64,000 nucleotides of DNA from Streptacidiphilus fuscans (lineage in GTDB: Bacteria; Actinomycetota; Actinomycetes; Streptomycetales; Streptomycetaceae). Of this stretch, positions 39,711 through 48,299 are shown piece after piece. The position numbers and the translations under genes are program-made. Location: positions 678,946 to 742,945 of the forward strand of contig NZ_JADPRT010000001.1 in assembly GCF_015690355.1 (NCBI RefSeq), given 5' to 3'. The number at the start of each line of letters is the position of its first letter. Position 1 is the stretch's first letter. The notes below the pieces were generated by a model. That model was given only the letters and a program-made list of their open reading frames with translations, had not been told where the DNA came from and did not search any database.

Positions 39711-40895
39711 ATGCTGCCAGCGCTCATCGCGACACCCGGCCCGCCGCCCGGCGCCGAGCGGCCGGACGGTGCGGCGGCCGTGCTGCGGGCCGTACTGACC
39801 CGGGGGCCGGTGGCGCGCACCGCGATCGTCGCAAGGACCGGGCTGAGCGCGGCCGCTGTGTCGCGGCACGCGGCGGACCTGCTCGCCATGGGACTGCTCT
39901 GGCAACCGCCCGAGCCCGCGCAGCAGCCGCGGCCGGGACGCCCCCGGATCCCGCTCGCCGTCGACACCTCACGTCATGTCGCGGCGGGCGTGCACATCGC
40001 CGTGCCGCGACTCACCTTCTCGCTCACCGACCTGCGTGGACGCGTCGTCGCGTCCCACGTCGTGCCACGGGAGCCGCAGCCGGACGCGGCGCTCAGGGAA
40101 GTCGCCGCACGGCTGCCGGAGTTCCTGCGCCGCCACGCGCACGGGCGCTCGGTGCTCGGGCTCGGCGTGGTCACCGGCGGCCGGGTCGATCCGGACGCCG
40201 GGGTGCTCGTCGACAACGCTGCACTCGGCTGGCGTGACGTCCCGCTGCGGCGCACCCTGCAACAGCTGGTCCGGCTGCCCGTCCACGTGGAGGGGCACGC
40301 CCAGGCGCTGGCCCGGGCGGAGCTGCTGTTCGGCGCGGCAGGCGACGGCGTGCTGGTCCATCTCTTCGTGGGCAACGCCGTGGACGCCGCGATCGCCACC
40401 GGCGACACCCTGCTGAGAGGCCGTCGACACGGCGCGGGAGGCATCGCCCACCTGCCCGTCCCCGCGTCCACGGCGCCGTGCGCGTGCGGCCGGACCGGCT
40501 GCCTGCAGGCCACCGTCTCCGACCGCGCCGTCGCCGAGCGCGCTGCGGCGGACGGCATCACGCCGCGCCCTGACCTGGCGCTCCTGCTGCAGGCGGCGCG
40601 GACGGGCGACGCGCGCGCCTTGGAGCTCTGCCGCGCGCGGCTGCGCCGGATCGCCCGCGCGGTCCGGCCGATGCTCGACGTGATCAGTCCGGACACGGTC
40701 GTGCTGACGGAGGCCGTCACTCTCCATCTTCCTTTGATGGTCGATGAGTTGAGGCAGGAGCTGGGCGACGCCGGTGATCTGGTGCGGGTCGGCTCCTTCG
40801 GCGCGGACACCCTCGCGGTGGCAGCCGCCGCGCCCGTCCTCGCCGCCGTCTACCAGGACCCGATGGGTCTGCGCACGGTGGGGACCGCCCGATGA
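39711..40895 (+). CDS. ROK-family transcriptional regulator
   Basis: 394 residues. N-terminal wHTH (about 22-75): AVLRAVLTRGPVARTAIVARTGLSAAAVSRHAADLLAMGLL. Actin-like ROK domains carry VLGLGVVTGGRVDPDAGVLV, GHAQALARAELLFGAA and the zinc motif CACGRTGCLQ (C-x-C-G-x-x-G-C) near residue 258. ROK repressors sense sugars or sugar phosphates; the glucokinase catalytic D-x-G near the first phosphate loop is not evident, which suggests a pure regulator. It sits between the two leader peptides in the organosulfur region, so may control the sulfonate operon. Co-transcribed with the GNAT gene. Confidence 0.88.
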   Translation: MLPALIATPGPPPGAERPDGAAAVLRAVLTRGPVARTAIVARTGLSAAAVSRHAADLLAMGLLWQPPEPAQQPRPGRPRIPLAVDTSRHVAAGVHIAVPRLTFSLTDLRGRVVASHVVPREPQPDAALREVAARLPEFLRRHAHGRSVLGLGVVTGGRVDPDAGVLVDNAALGWRDVPLRRTLQQLVRLPVHVEGHAQALARAELLFGAAGDGVLVHLFVGNAVDAAIATGDTLLRGRRHGAGGIAHLPVPASTAPCACGRTGCLQATVSDRAVAERAAADGITPRPDLALLLQAARTGDARALELCRARLRRIARAVRPMLDVISPDTVVLTEAVTLHLPLMVDELRQELGDAGDLVRVGSFGADTLAVAAAAPVLAAVYQDPMGLRTVGTAR

Positions 40896-40972
40896 GGCCC
40901 GACGCCGAACGGTTTCTTCCGCGCCCTCACAAACCATTGTCCGCAGGGTCGTCCACACAGCAGACTGCTGCC

Positions 40973-41077
40973 ATGGACGCGCAGTACAAGGCCACGATCC
41001 GGGCAGCCGCCGAGCGGCTCCCCGTGGACGCCTTCCGCGCGCACCACTTCGCCGGACTGCGTTGTCGCGTCTGCTGA
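40973..41077 (+). CDS. Candidate second leader peptide ending in CRVC
   Basis: 34 residues, MDAQYKATIRAAAERLPVDA... ending LRCRVC, with two Cys codons in the last four sense positions. TTGTCC (40937-40942) and CAGACT (40961-40966, 18-bp spacer) end 6 bases before the ATG, so a leaderless transcript is plausible; there is no Shine-Dalgarno. Terminal Cys codons 278 bases upstream of the sulfonate operon suggest cysteine-sensitive translation-coupled control. It does not carry the classical DLLRV motif, so this is a hypothesis. Confidence 0.45.
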   Translation: MDAQYKATIRAAAERLPVDAFRAHHFAGLRCRVC

Positions 41078-41354
41078 CCGGCTCGCGCTGAGGCGCCTCT
41101 GGTGACGCGTCTCAGTTGACGCGTCTCCGCGCGTTCGGCACGCGGCGTTGACCGCCGCGGACCTCACCTTCCCTCCTCACGGTGGCGCCGTTCGGGCCTG
41201 CCCAGGCTCCGGCACCGACCTGCCTCGGCGTAGCTCTGCCTCGGCGTAGCCATGCCCAGGCACAGCGCTGCCCTCGTACGGCCCTTCGCGCCGCGCCGCG
41301 CCGCGCCGCGCCGACCGGGCCGAGCGCCGTCACCGCAACCCGAAAGGACATCCC
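41078..41354. other. Leader region upstream of tauD-like gene, repeat-rich
   Basis: 277 bases without a gene. It contains TGACGCGTCTC-type repeats (41103-41128), a 14-bp direct repeat TGCCTCGGCGTAGC at 41221-41234 and 41237-41250, and five copies of GCGCC at 41288-41312. With the leader peptide upstream it may form an attenuator; no definite terminator was identified. Confidence 0.5.
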
Positions 41355-42305
41355 ATGAGCACGCCCTCCGTCCGTCCCGTCGCCGGCCACATCGGCGCCG
41401 ACATCGACGGCATCGACCTCGCCCGGCCGCTCTCCGCCGAGGCACTCGACACCGTCAAGCAGGCCCTGCACCGCCACAAGGTGGTCTTCTTCCGCGGCCA
41501 GGACCTCGACCACGCCGCCCAGATCGCCTTCGCCCGCCAGTTCGGCGAGCTCACCTACGCCCACCCGCACGACGACGCCCCGCCGGCGGACCACCCGGAG
41601 ATCTTCACCATCGACCCGCGCCGCTTCGAGGAGCGCTACGGCAAGGAGTTCCGCGACGAGTACCGCAGGCGTCAGTACAGCTACGCCGACGGCTGGCACA
41701 CCGATGTCACCGCCGCCGTGAACCCGCCCGCCGGGTCCATCCTGCGGGCCGAGATCGTCCCCGAGGTCGGCGGCGACACGCAGTGGACCAACCTCGTCGC
41801 CGCCTACGAAGGGCTGTCCGCGCCCGTCCGGGCCTTCGTGGACACCCTGCGCGCCGAACACCGCTACGGCGGCAGCCGACCGGTGGAGGGCGAGAACGAG
41901 TACGCCCGGCGGATCAACGACAACCTGCTGGTGGCCGTCCACCCCGTGGTGCGGGTGCACCCGGAGACCGGAGAGCGCGCGCTCTTCGTGAACCCCTTGT
42001 TCACCAGCCACATCGTCGACGTCACGCCGGCCGAGAGCAAGCGCATCCTCGACCTCCTCTACGCCGAGATCACCCGGCCCGAGTACACGGTTCGGCTGCG
42101 CTGGGAGGCCGGGCACGTGGCCTTCTGGGACAACCGCGCCACCGCCCACCTCGCTCCGCGCGACCTGGAGCACCTGGACGTGGAGCGGCGGCTGCACCGG
42201 GTCACCCTGATCGGCGACGTCCCCGTCGGGCCGGACGGACGCGAGTCCGAGCTGGTCGCCGGACGCCCCTTCACCGCCGACCACCGCGTCGCGGTGGCTT
42301 CCTGA
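41355..42305 (+). CDS. TauD/TfdA-family Fe(II)/2-oxoglutarate dioxygenase
   Basis: 316 residues, ATG after GAAAGGAC. VRPVAGHIGADIDGIDLARPL at the N-terminus and the iron triad: His and Asp in ADGWHTDVTAA near residue 117, distal His in FWDNRATAHLAPRDL; the 2-oxoglutarate Arg is in RRLHRVTLIGD. The length and the NPLFTSHIVDVTPAES segment resemble alkylsulfatase/taurine dioxygenase members. It releases sulfite or sulfate from taurine, alkyl sulfates or a related organosulfur compound. It heads the transporter/monooxygenase operon and so belongs to sulfur scavenging. Confidence 0.9.
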   Translation: MSTPSVRPVAGHIGADIDGIDLARPLSAEALDTVKQALHRHKVVFFRGQDLDHAAQIAFARQFGELTYAHPHDDAPPADHPEIFTIDPRRFEERYGKEFRDEYRRRQYSYADGWHTDVTAAVNPPAGSILRAEIVPEVGGDTQWTNLVAAYEGLSAPVRAFVDTLRAEHRYGGSRPVEGENEYARRINDNLLVAVHPVVRVHPETGERALFVNPLFTSHIVDVTPAESKRILDLLYAEITRPEYTVRLRWEAGHVAFWDNRATAHLAPRDLEHLDVERRLHRVTLIGDVPVGPDGRESELVAGRPFTADHRVAVAS

Positions 42306-42391
42306 CGTTCCGTCAATAACTGACATGCCCACAGCGGCGGCGGGCAGCCGTCCGCCGCCGCGCCCGATCCGCCGGAAGGAACCACGCACCC

Positions 42392-43477
42392 GTGTCCGCA
42401 CCCCAGAGCCTTCCCGTACCTCGGGGCCTCCCCGCCCCGAATCGACGACTCTTTCTACAGACCCTCCTCGGCGCGGGCGCCGCGCTCGGCCTGAGTGCCT
42501 GCACCGCCGCAGCGGCGAGCGGTCCCGCGCTGTCGAGCACCGCGCCGCTGCCGACCAAGGTGCCCTCCGGCACCGGACTGGCCATCGCCTCCGCCCTCGG
42601 AGCCGAGCAACTCCAGCTCCAGCTCTCGGGCCTGATCAAGCAGATCCCGTTCGCCGTCTCGTCCTGGCCGAACATCAGCGCCGGCCCGGACGTGATCAAC
42701 GCGTTCCGCGCCAACTCGCTCGACCTGGCCAACAACGCCGGCATTCCACCGATCCAGGCGCACTTCCAGGGCTACGACGCCCGCATCGTCGCCGTCGACC
42801 TGACCCGCAAGCCGTCGTATCTGTTCGCCACCAAGCCGCACAGCGACATCCAGTCGGTGGCCCAGTTCGCGGGCCGGAAGCTGGCCTTCTCGCAGGGGCA
42901 GGCACAGGGCGTGGTGCTGCTGCGGGCGCTGCGCGAGGCCGGGCTGAAGGACTCCGACGTGCAGCTGGTGCCGCTGACCAGCGACCAGTTCCTGACCGCC
43001 CTGGAAGCCGGGCAGGTGGACATCGCGCCGCTGGCGATCTCCCAGGCGCCCGCCTACCTCAACCAGTACGCCTCCGACGGCGCGCACACCATCACCACCG
43101 ACGTCGTCGACCTGCTCAACCTGCTCTGGGCCCCGGCCGACGTGCTGGACGACGCGGACAAGGCGGCGGCGGTCGCGGCGTTCGTCCCGATCTGGGCGAA
43201 GGGGCTGGTCTGGGTCTACGAGAACCCGTCCGTCTGGGAGCAGGAGTACTACGTCAAGACCCAGAACATCAGCGCCGCCCAGGCCCGGCAGGTCACCGCG
43301 CTGAGCAACAAGCCGCTGTTGCCGCCGAGTTGGGACGAGGCGATCGCCTGGGAACAGCAGACCGTCGACCTGCTGGCCCAGGGCGGCTACGTGAAGTCCT
43401 TCCAGGCCGAGACCCTCTTCGACCGCCGGTTCGAGCACCTCGCCGCCGCGGCCGTCCCCGCCGAGTACCGGAGCTGA
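42392..43477 (+). CDS. Sulfonate ABC transporter substrate-binding lipoprotein (SsuA-like)
   Basis: 361 residues from GTG 42392. Export signal with a twin Arg (Arg18-Arg19, NRRLFLQ), a short hydrophobic run and lipobox LSAC with Cys37, so probably a Tat-exported lipoprotein. The mature part has the SsuA/TauA/NMT1-like architecture with YDARIVAVDLTRKPSYLFA, SQGQAQGVVLLRALREAGL and ALEAGQVDIAPLAISQAPAYL. It captures sulfonate at the outer face of the membrane. Adjacent permease gene begins two bases after the stop. Confidence 0.9.
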   Translation: MSAPQSLPVPRGLPAPNRRLFLQTLLGAGAALGLSACTAAAASGPALSSTAPLPTKVPSGTGLAIASALGAEQLQLQLSGLIKQIPFAVSSWPNISAGPDVINAFRANSLDLANNAGIPPIQAHFQGYDARIVAVDLTRKPSYLFATKPHSDIQSVAQFAGRKLAFSQGQAQGVVLLRALREAGLKDSDVQLVPLTSDQFLTALEAGQVDIAPLAISQAPAYLNQYASDGAHTITTDVVDLLNLLWAPADVLDDADKAAAVAAFVPIWAKGLVWVYENPSVWEQEYYVKTQNISAAQARQVTALSNKPLLPPSWDEAIAWEQQTVDLLAQGGYVKSFQAETLFDRRFEHLAAAAVPAEYRS

Positions 43478-43479
43478 CC

Positions 43480-44388
43480 ATGGCCGAACACGTGTCGACC
43501 GCAGTGGTGGAAGCGGAACTGACCCCAGTGGTGACCGCGCCCGAGCGACCGCCCACCGTTGCCGAACCACCACCTCCTGTCCGGACGTCGGCGGCAGCCG
43601 TCCGTCCCCGCACGCGCAGGCTGGCGCCCGGCCCGCGCCGCCCGTACGCGCGGCTGCTCGGACCGCTACTCCTGCTGGCCGTCTGGTCCGTTGCCAGCGG
43701 CGCCGGATGGCTGGACCCGCGGATCCTGCCCGCACCCTGGACCGTGCTGCACACCGGTGCGCACCTGTGGACCGCAGGCACGCTGCGGACCGATCTGGCG
43801 ACCTCCCTGTGGCGTGCCGTCCAGGGCTTCGCCATCGGGCTGGTGGCGGGCGTGGTGCTCGCGCTGGCCGCCGGGCTGAGCCGGATCGGCGAAGCGCTGA
43901 TCGACGGAACGGTGCAGGTCAACCGAGCCGTGCCGACGCTGGGACTGATCCCGCTGTTCATCCTGTGGCTGGGCATCGGCGAGACGTTCAAGGTCGTCAT
44001 CATCGCGATCGTCGTCTACATCCCGGTCTACCTGAACCTGCACGCCGCCCTGGCCGGCATCGACGCCCGCTATGTCGAGCTCGCCGAGGTGCTGCGGCTG
44101 AGCCGCTGGCAGTTCGTCCGACAGGTCGTCATCCCCGGTGCGCTGCCCGGCTTCTTCGTCGGACTGCGCCTCGGCGTGACCGGCTCCTGGCTGTCCCTGG
44201 TCGTGCTGGAGCAGATCAACGCCACCAATGGCCTCGGTTACATGATGTTCCAGGCGCAGAACTACGGCCAGACGGACGTCATCGTCCTCGGACTGCTCAT
44301 CTACGGAGTCTTCGGCTTCGCCTCCGACTCCGCCGTCCGTCTTCTGGAAAGGAGGGTCCTGGCATGGCGCCGATCGCTGAACAGCTGA
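43480..44388 (+). CDS. Sulfonate ABC transporter permease (SsuC-like)
   Basis: 302 residues. A Pro-rich hydrophilic N-terminus (about 1-60) precedes six membrane helices. The EAA-type loop reads EVLRLSRWQFVRQVVIPGALPGFFVGLRLGVTGSW, typical of BPD_transp_1 of SsuC/TauC, with PLFILWLGIGETFKVVIIA before it. The C-terminus overlaps the ATPase gene by 25 bases, showing tight coupling. Partner of the preceding lipoprotein and following ATPase. Confidence 0.93.
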   Translation: MAEHVSTAVVEAELTPVVTAPERPPTVAEPPPPVRTSAAAVRPRTRRLAPGPRRPYARLLGPLLLLAVWSVASGAGWLDPRILPAPWTVLHTGAHLWTAGTLRTDLATSLWRAVQGFAIGLVAGVVLALAAGLSRIGEALIDGTVQVNRAVPTLGLIPLFILWLGIGETFKVVIIAIVVYIPVYLNLHAALAGIDARYVELAEVLRLSRWQFVRQVVIPGALPGFFVGLRLGVTGSWLSLVVLEQINATNGLGYMMFQAQNYGQTDVIVLGLLIYGVFGFASDSAVRLLERRVLAWRRSLNS

Positions 44389-45227
44389 CCCGCCCAGCCG
44401 TCCGCCCGGCAGTCCACCCCGGCGTCCGCTCCGCCGTGCGCCTCACCGGCCTGACCCGGTCCTTCGGCGAGCGGACCGTGCTCGACGGGATCGATCTGGA
44501 GATCCCGCCCGGCCAGTTCGTCGCCCTGCTCGGCCACTCCGGCTCCGGCAAGAGCACGCTGCTGCGGGCCGTCGCCGGACTCGACCACGACACCGTGGGC
44601 GACGGTCAACTCGTCACCCCGGCACGGGTCTCCGTGGTCTTCCAGGACTCGCGCCTGCTGCCCTGGCGCCGGGTGCTGGACAACGTCCTGCTCGGCACGC
44701 GCAAACGGGACGCCGACGGTCGTGACGCGGCCGCGCGCGGCCGGGCGGCACTGGCCGAGGTCGGTCTGGCCGGGCGCGAGAACGCCTGGCCCGGTCAGCT
44801 CTCCGGCGGTGAGCAGCAGCGGGCCGCGCTCGCCCGCTCCCTGGTCCCGGAGCCCGAGTTGCTGCTCGCCGACGAGCCGTTCGGCGCGCTCGACGCGCTC
44901 ACCCGGATCCGGATGCACACCCTGCTGCGGGAGTTGTGGCAGCGGCATCACCCGACTGTGCTGCTGGTCACCCACGACGTGGACGAGGCTGTCGTGCTGG
45001 CGGACCGAGTCCTCGTCCTCGACCACGGCCGGATCGCGGTCGACCTCACCATCGACCGGCCGCACCCGCGCTCCTACCGCGACCCGCAGTTGGGGGAGTA
45101 CCGCGAACGCCTGCTGGCCGCCCTCGGCGTCCGGCCCGACGGCGAACCTGCCAGCGAGGCCGCCCAGGCCGCGCCCGCGCCCGCGCCCGCGGCCGAGGCC
45201 GTGCCCGACCGTCGGACGGAGAACTGA
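44364..45227 (+). CDS. Sulfonate ABC transporter ATPase (SsuB-like)
   Basis: 287 residues; ATG within the end of the permease gene after GGAAAGGAGG. Walker A GHSGSGKST, Q-loop VVFQDSRLLPWRRVLDNV (typical of SsuB/TauB), signature LSGGEQQRAALARSL, Walker B LLLADEPFGALDALTR and switch His in VTHDVDEAV. A C-terminal tail from about 255 is low-complexity Ala/Pro/Glu, encoded by GCGCCC repeats. Energises sulfonate uptake. Confidence 0.95.
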   Translation: MAPIAEQLTRPAVRPAVHPGVRSAVRLTGLTRSFGERTVLDGIDLEIPPGQFVALLGHSGSGKSTLLRAVAGLDHDTVGDGQLVTPARVSVVFQDSRLLPWRRVLDNVLLGTRKRDADGRDAAARGRAALAEVGLAGRENAWPGQLSGGEQQRAALARSLVPEPELLLADEPFGALDALTRIRMHTLLRELWQRHHPTVLLVTHDVDEAVVLADRVLVLDHGRIAVDLTIDRPHPRSYRDPQLGEYRERLLAALGVRPDGEPASEAAQAAPAPAPAAEAVPDRRTEN

Positions 45228-45228
45228 G

Positions 45229-46374
45229 ATGGGAGAGTACCTCTGGTACATCCCGAACACGGTCGAAGCCGGACACCGAGGTGACGACACCCGCGACGGC
45301 TGGGGCACCCTCGACCACCTGACCGAACTCGCGCACGCCGTCGAGGACCACGGCTGGGGCGGGGCGCTGCTGGGCACCGGCTGGGGCCGACCGGACACCT
45401 TCACGGTCGCGGCATCCCTCGCTGCGCGGACGACGACCTTCAAACCGCTCGTCGCGATCCGCCCCGGCTACTGGCATCCGGCGAACTTCGCCTCGGCCAC
45501 GGCCACGCTCGACCAGCTCAGTCGGGGCCGGGTCCTGGTCAACATCGTCAGCGGCCTGGACAGCGCCGCCTCCTACGGCGACGGCGAGTTCGACCAGTCC
45601 CGCCGCTACGGGCGCACCCGGGAGTTCCTCCAACTGGCGCGACGGCTGTGGACCGAGGAGAAGGTGACCTTCCACGGCGAGCACTACCGGGTCACCGACT
45701 CCACCGTCCGCCCGCGTCCCTGGGGCGCGGACGAGGGACGGCACCCGCGCCTGTACTTCGGCGGAGCCAGCGCCGCCGCCGAGCGGGTCGCCGCGGAGGA
45801 GGCCGACGTCCAACTGTTCTGGGGCGAGCCGCTGGACGGCATCGCCGAGCGGATCGACCGGCTCCGCACGCTCACCGGGACGGTCGAACGCAAGCACCAG
45901 CCACTGGAGTTCGGACTGCGCGTGACGACCGTCGTCCGGGACACGACCGAGGAGGCGTGGCGCGACGCGGAGGAGAAGGTCGCCCAGATGGCACAGCAGG
46001 GCGCCAAGGACCCCGAGGCCTTCCAGCGCCGGACGGCCGTGGGTCAGCGCCGCCTGCTCGACCTGACGGCACGCGGCGAGGTTCTGGACAGCTGCCTCTA
46101 CACCGAGCCCGGTCGCTACGGAGGCGGCGGCGCCGGAACGACCTGGCTGGTCGGCTCCGCACAGGACGTCGCGCATGCGCTGGAGCGCTATCGCGCGCTG
46201 GGCGTGACGCACTTCGTCCTGTCCGACACGCCCTACCAGCGGGAGATCGCCCGGGTCGGCGGCCAGCTCCTGCCGCTGCTGAGGCAGCCCGCGCCCACGA
46301 CGACTGCCCCCACCATCGCGACCGCGACCGAGACCGCGACCGCGATTGAGACCGCTTCGGAGGTCCCCGCATGA
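45229..46374 (+). CDS. FMNH2-dependent alkanesulfonate monooxygenase (SsuD-like)
   Basis: 381 residues, ATG one base after the ATPase stop. Bacterial luciferase-like TIM barrel: LGTGWGRPDTFTVAASLAARTTTFKPLVAIRPGYWHPANFAS, LDQLSRGRVLVNIVSGL, RYGRTREFLQL and FGGASAAAERVAAEEADVQLFWGEPL all follow SsuD. It desulfonates alkanesulfonates to aldehyde plus sulfite with reduced flavin from the next gene. The C-terminal 25 residues form an Ala/Thr/Glu repeat (ATATETATAIETA) produced by GCGACC-type repeats, probably disordered and strain-specific. Four-base overlap with the reductase gene. Confidence 0.93.
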   Translation: MGEYLWYIPNTVEAGHRGDDTRDGWGTLDHLTELAHAVEDHGWGGALLGTGWGRPDTFTVAASLAARTTTFKPLVAIRPGYWHPANFASATATLDQLSRGRVLVNIVSGLDSAASYGDGEFDQSRRYGRTREFLQLARRLWTEEKVTFHGEHYRVTDSTVRPRPWGADEGRHPRLYFGGASAAAERVAAEEADVQLFWGEPLDGIAERIDRLRTLTGTVERKHQPLEFGLRVTTVVRDTTEEAWRDAEEKVAQMAQQGAKDPEAFQRRTAVGQRRLLDLTARGEVLDSCLYTEPGRYGGGGAGTTWLVGSAQDVAHALERYRALGVTHFVLSDTPYQREIARVGGQLLPLLRQPAPTTTAPTIATATETATAIETASEVPA

Positions 46375-46877
46375 CCACGCTCGTGCACGACACGACATCC
46401 CTGCGCGCGGTCTACGGCGCCTTCCCCTCCGGCGTCACGGCCGTCGCCGCGCTCGTCGACGGACAGCCGGTCGGGCTCGCGGCCAGCTCGTTCACGTCCG
46501 TCTCCCTCACCCCACCGCTCGTCTCGGTGTGCGCGGGGCACACGTCGTCGACCTGGCCGCTGCTGCGCCGCGCCGAGCGGCTGGGCATCAGCGTGCTGGG
46601 CGCGGAGCACGGCTTGCTCTGCCGACAGCTGGCCGGTCCGAGCGACCAGCGGTTCACCCAGGTCGCCTGGCGGGCGACACCGGACGGAGCCGTGCTGCTG
46701 GACGGCGCGAGCGCCTGGTTCGACTGCTCCGTCGAGCAGGAGATCCGCGCCGGTGACCACGACATCCTCGTCCTACGCGTCCACGACCTCTCCGCCGAGA
46801 CGGACGTCGAGCCGCTCGTCTTCCACACCGGGACGTTCCGATCGCTCCGCGCTCCCGAAGGCCCACGCAAGCGCTGA
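46371..46877 (+). CDS. NAD(P)H:FMN reductase (flavin reductase, HpaC-like)
   Basis: 168 residues, start in the ATGA overlap with the monooxygenase gene. The typical flavin_reductase domain has LRAVYGAFPSGVTAVAALVDGQPVGLAASSFTSVSLTPPLVSVCAG (FMN-contact SSFTSVSL-P-P-LVS motif), LGISVLGAEHGLLCRQLAG, and the beta strands DCSVEQEIRAGDHDILVLRV. It supplies FMNH2 to the SsuD-like and probably the NtaA/DszA-like monooxygenases flanking it. It is of the HpaC type, not the SsuE flavodoxin fold. Confidence 0.92.
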   Translation: MTTLVHDTTSLRAVYGAFPSGVTAVAALVDGQPVGLAASSFTSVSLTPPLVSVCAGHTSSTWPLLRRAERLGISVLGAEHGLLCRQLAGPSDQRFTQVAWRATPDGAVLLDGASAWFDCSVEQEIRAGDHDILVLRVHDLSAETDVEPLVFHTGTFRSLRAPEGPRKR

Positions 46878-46926
46878 GCAGCACCCTGTACCGCCATCTC
46901 CGCACCGATCGTACGAAGGACCGTTC

Positions 46927-48276
46927 ATGAGCGAGCGACAGCAACTGCACCTCAACCTGTTCATCCACGACACCGGACACCACGAGGCGTCCTGGCGGCT
47001 CCCGGAGTCCGACCCGCGCGCCGACCTGGACCTCGGTTTCCACCAGAGACTCGCCCGCATCGCGGAGGACGCGAAGTTCGACTCGGTGTTCCTGGCCGAC
47101 AGCCCCGCGCTCTGGGGCGACCCCGCCCGCCGTCCCTCGGCGCGGCTGGAGCCGACCGTGCTGCTGGCCGCACTGGCCGCGAGCACCACCCGCATCGGGC
47201 TCATCGCGACCGCCTCGACCAGCTACAACGAGCCGTACAACCTCGCGCGGCGGTTCGCCTCGCTGGACCACCTGTCAGGTGGCCGCGCAGGCTGGAACAT
47301 CGTCACCACCGCGGGCGACGCCGCCGCACGCAACTTCGGCCTGGACGGGCAACCGCTGCACCGGACCCGCTACGAGCGGGCCGCGGAGTTCCTTGAGGTC
47401 TCGGCCAAGCTCTGGGACAGCTGGGCCGACGACGCACTGGTGGGCGACAAGGACGCGGGCGTGCACGCGCTGCCCGACCGCGTGCGCCCCGCCGGGCACC
47501 ACGGCCGGTTCTTCCGCGTCGAGGGCGCGTTGAACGTGCGCCGCTCGCCGCAGGGCCACCCCCTGCTCGTGCAGGCGGGCTCCTCGGAGGACGGCAAGGA
47601 GTTCGCCGCCCGCTGGGCCGAGGCGGTCTTCACCGCCCAGCCGACCCTTGAGGAGGGGCAGGCCTTCTACGCCGACGTCAAACGCCGCGCGGTGGCCCTC
47701 GGTCGCGACCCCGAGCACGTCAAGATCCTGCCCGGCATCGTCCCGGTCATCGGCGACACCGAGGCCGAGGCACGCGAGCTGGAGGCCGAACTGGACCGGC
47801 TGATCAGGCCCGAGTACGCGCGCGAGCAGCTGGCCGCCCTGCTGAAGGTCGAGCCGGAGCGCTTGGCCTTCGACGCGCAGCTGCCCGACGACCTCCCCAC
47901 CGAGGACGACGTCGAGGGGTCCAAGAGCCGCTACACCCTGATCGTGGAGCTGGCCCGCCGCGAAAACCTGACGGTACGTCAACTCATCGGCCGCCTCGGC
48001 GGGGGCCGCGGGCACCGCACCTTCACCGGCACGCCGGTCCAGGTCGCGGACACGATCCAGCACTGGTTCGAGCACGGCGCGGCCGACGGCTTCAACGTGA
48101 TGCCCGCGGTGCTGCCGTCCGGCCTGGAGGCCTTCGTCGCGAAGGTATTGCCGATCCTGCGCGAGCGCGGACTCTTCCGCACCGACTACACCGGCCGCAC
48201 GCTGCGCGAGCACTACGGCCTGCCGCGCCCCGGCGACCGGTACGCGCTCGCCTCGGCTGTGCCTGCGTCCGTCTGA
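46927..48276 (+). CDS. NtaA/SnaA/DszA-family FMN-dependent monooxygenase
   Basis: 449 residues. Luciferase-like barrel with the NtaA/DszA insertions: LNLFIHDTGHHEASWRLPES, LARIAEDAKFDSVFLADSPALWGD, EPTVLLAALAASTTRIGLIATASTSYNEPYNLARRFASLDHLSGGRAGWNIVTT, HHGRFFRVEGALNVRRSPQGHPLLVQAGSSEDGKEFAARWAEAVFT and GTPVQVADTIQHWFE. Members oxidise nitrilotriacetate, dibenzothiophene sulfone, dimethylsulfone or methionine-type sulfonates with FMNH2. Operon position and flavin reductase next door point to an organosulfur substrate. Confidence 0.9.
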   Translation: MSERQQLHLNLFIHDTGHHEASWRLPESDPRADLDLGFHQRLARIAEDAKFDSVFLADSPALWGDPARRPSARLEPTVLLAALAASTTRIGLIATASTSYNEPYNLARRFASLDHLSGGRAGWNIVTTAGDAAARNFGLDGQPLHRTRYERAAEFLEVSAKLWDSWADDALVGDKDAGVHALPDRVRPAGHHGRFFRVEGALNVRRSPQGHPLLVQAGSSEDGKEFAARWAEAVFTAQPTLEEGQAFYADVKRRAVALGRDPEHVKILPGIVPVIGDTEAEARELEAELDRLIRPEYAREQLAALLKVEPERLAFDAQLPDDLPTEDDVEGSKSRYTLIVELARRENLTVRQLIGRLGGGRGHRTFTGTPVQVADTIQHWFEHGAADGFNVMPAVLPSGLEAFVAKVLPILRERGLFRTDYTGRTLREHYGLPRPGDRYALASAVPASV

Positions 48277-48299
48277 CCGACGGGCGGCATCGGCGCGAC

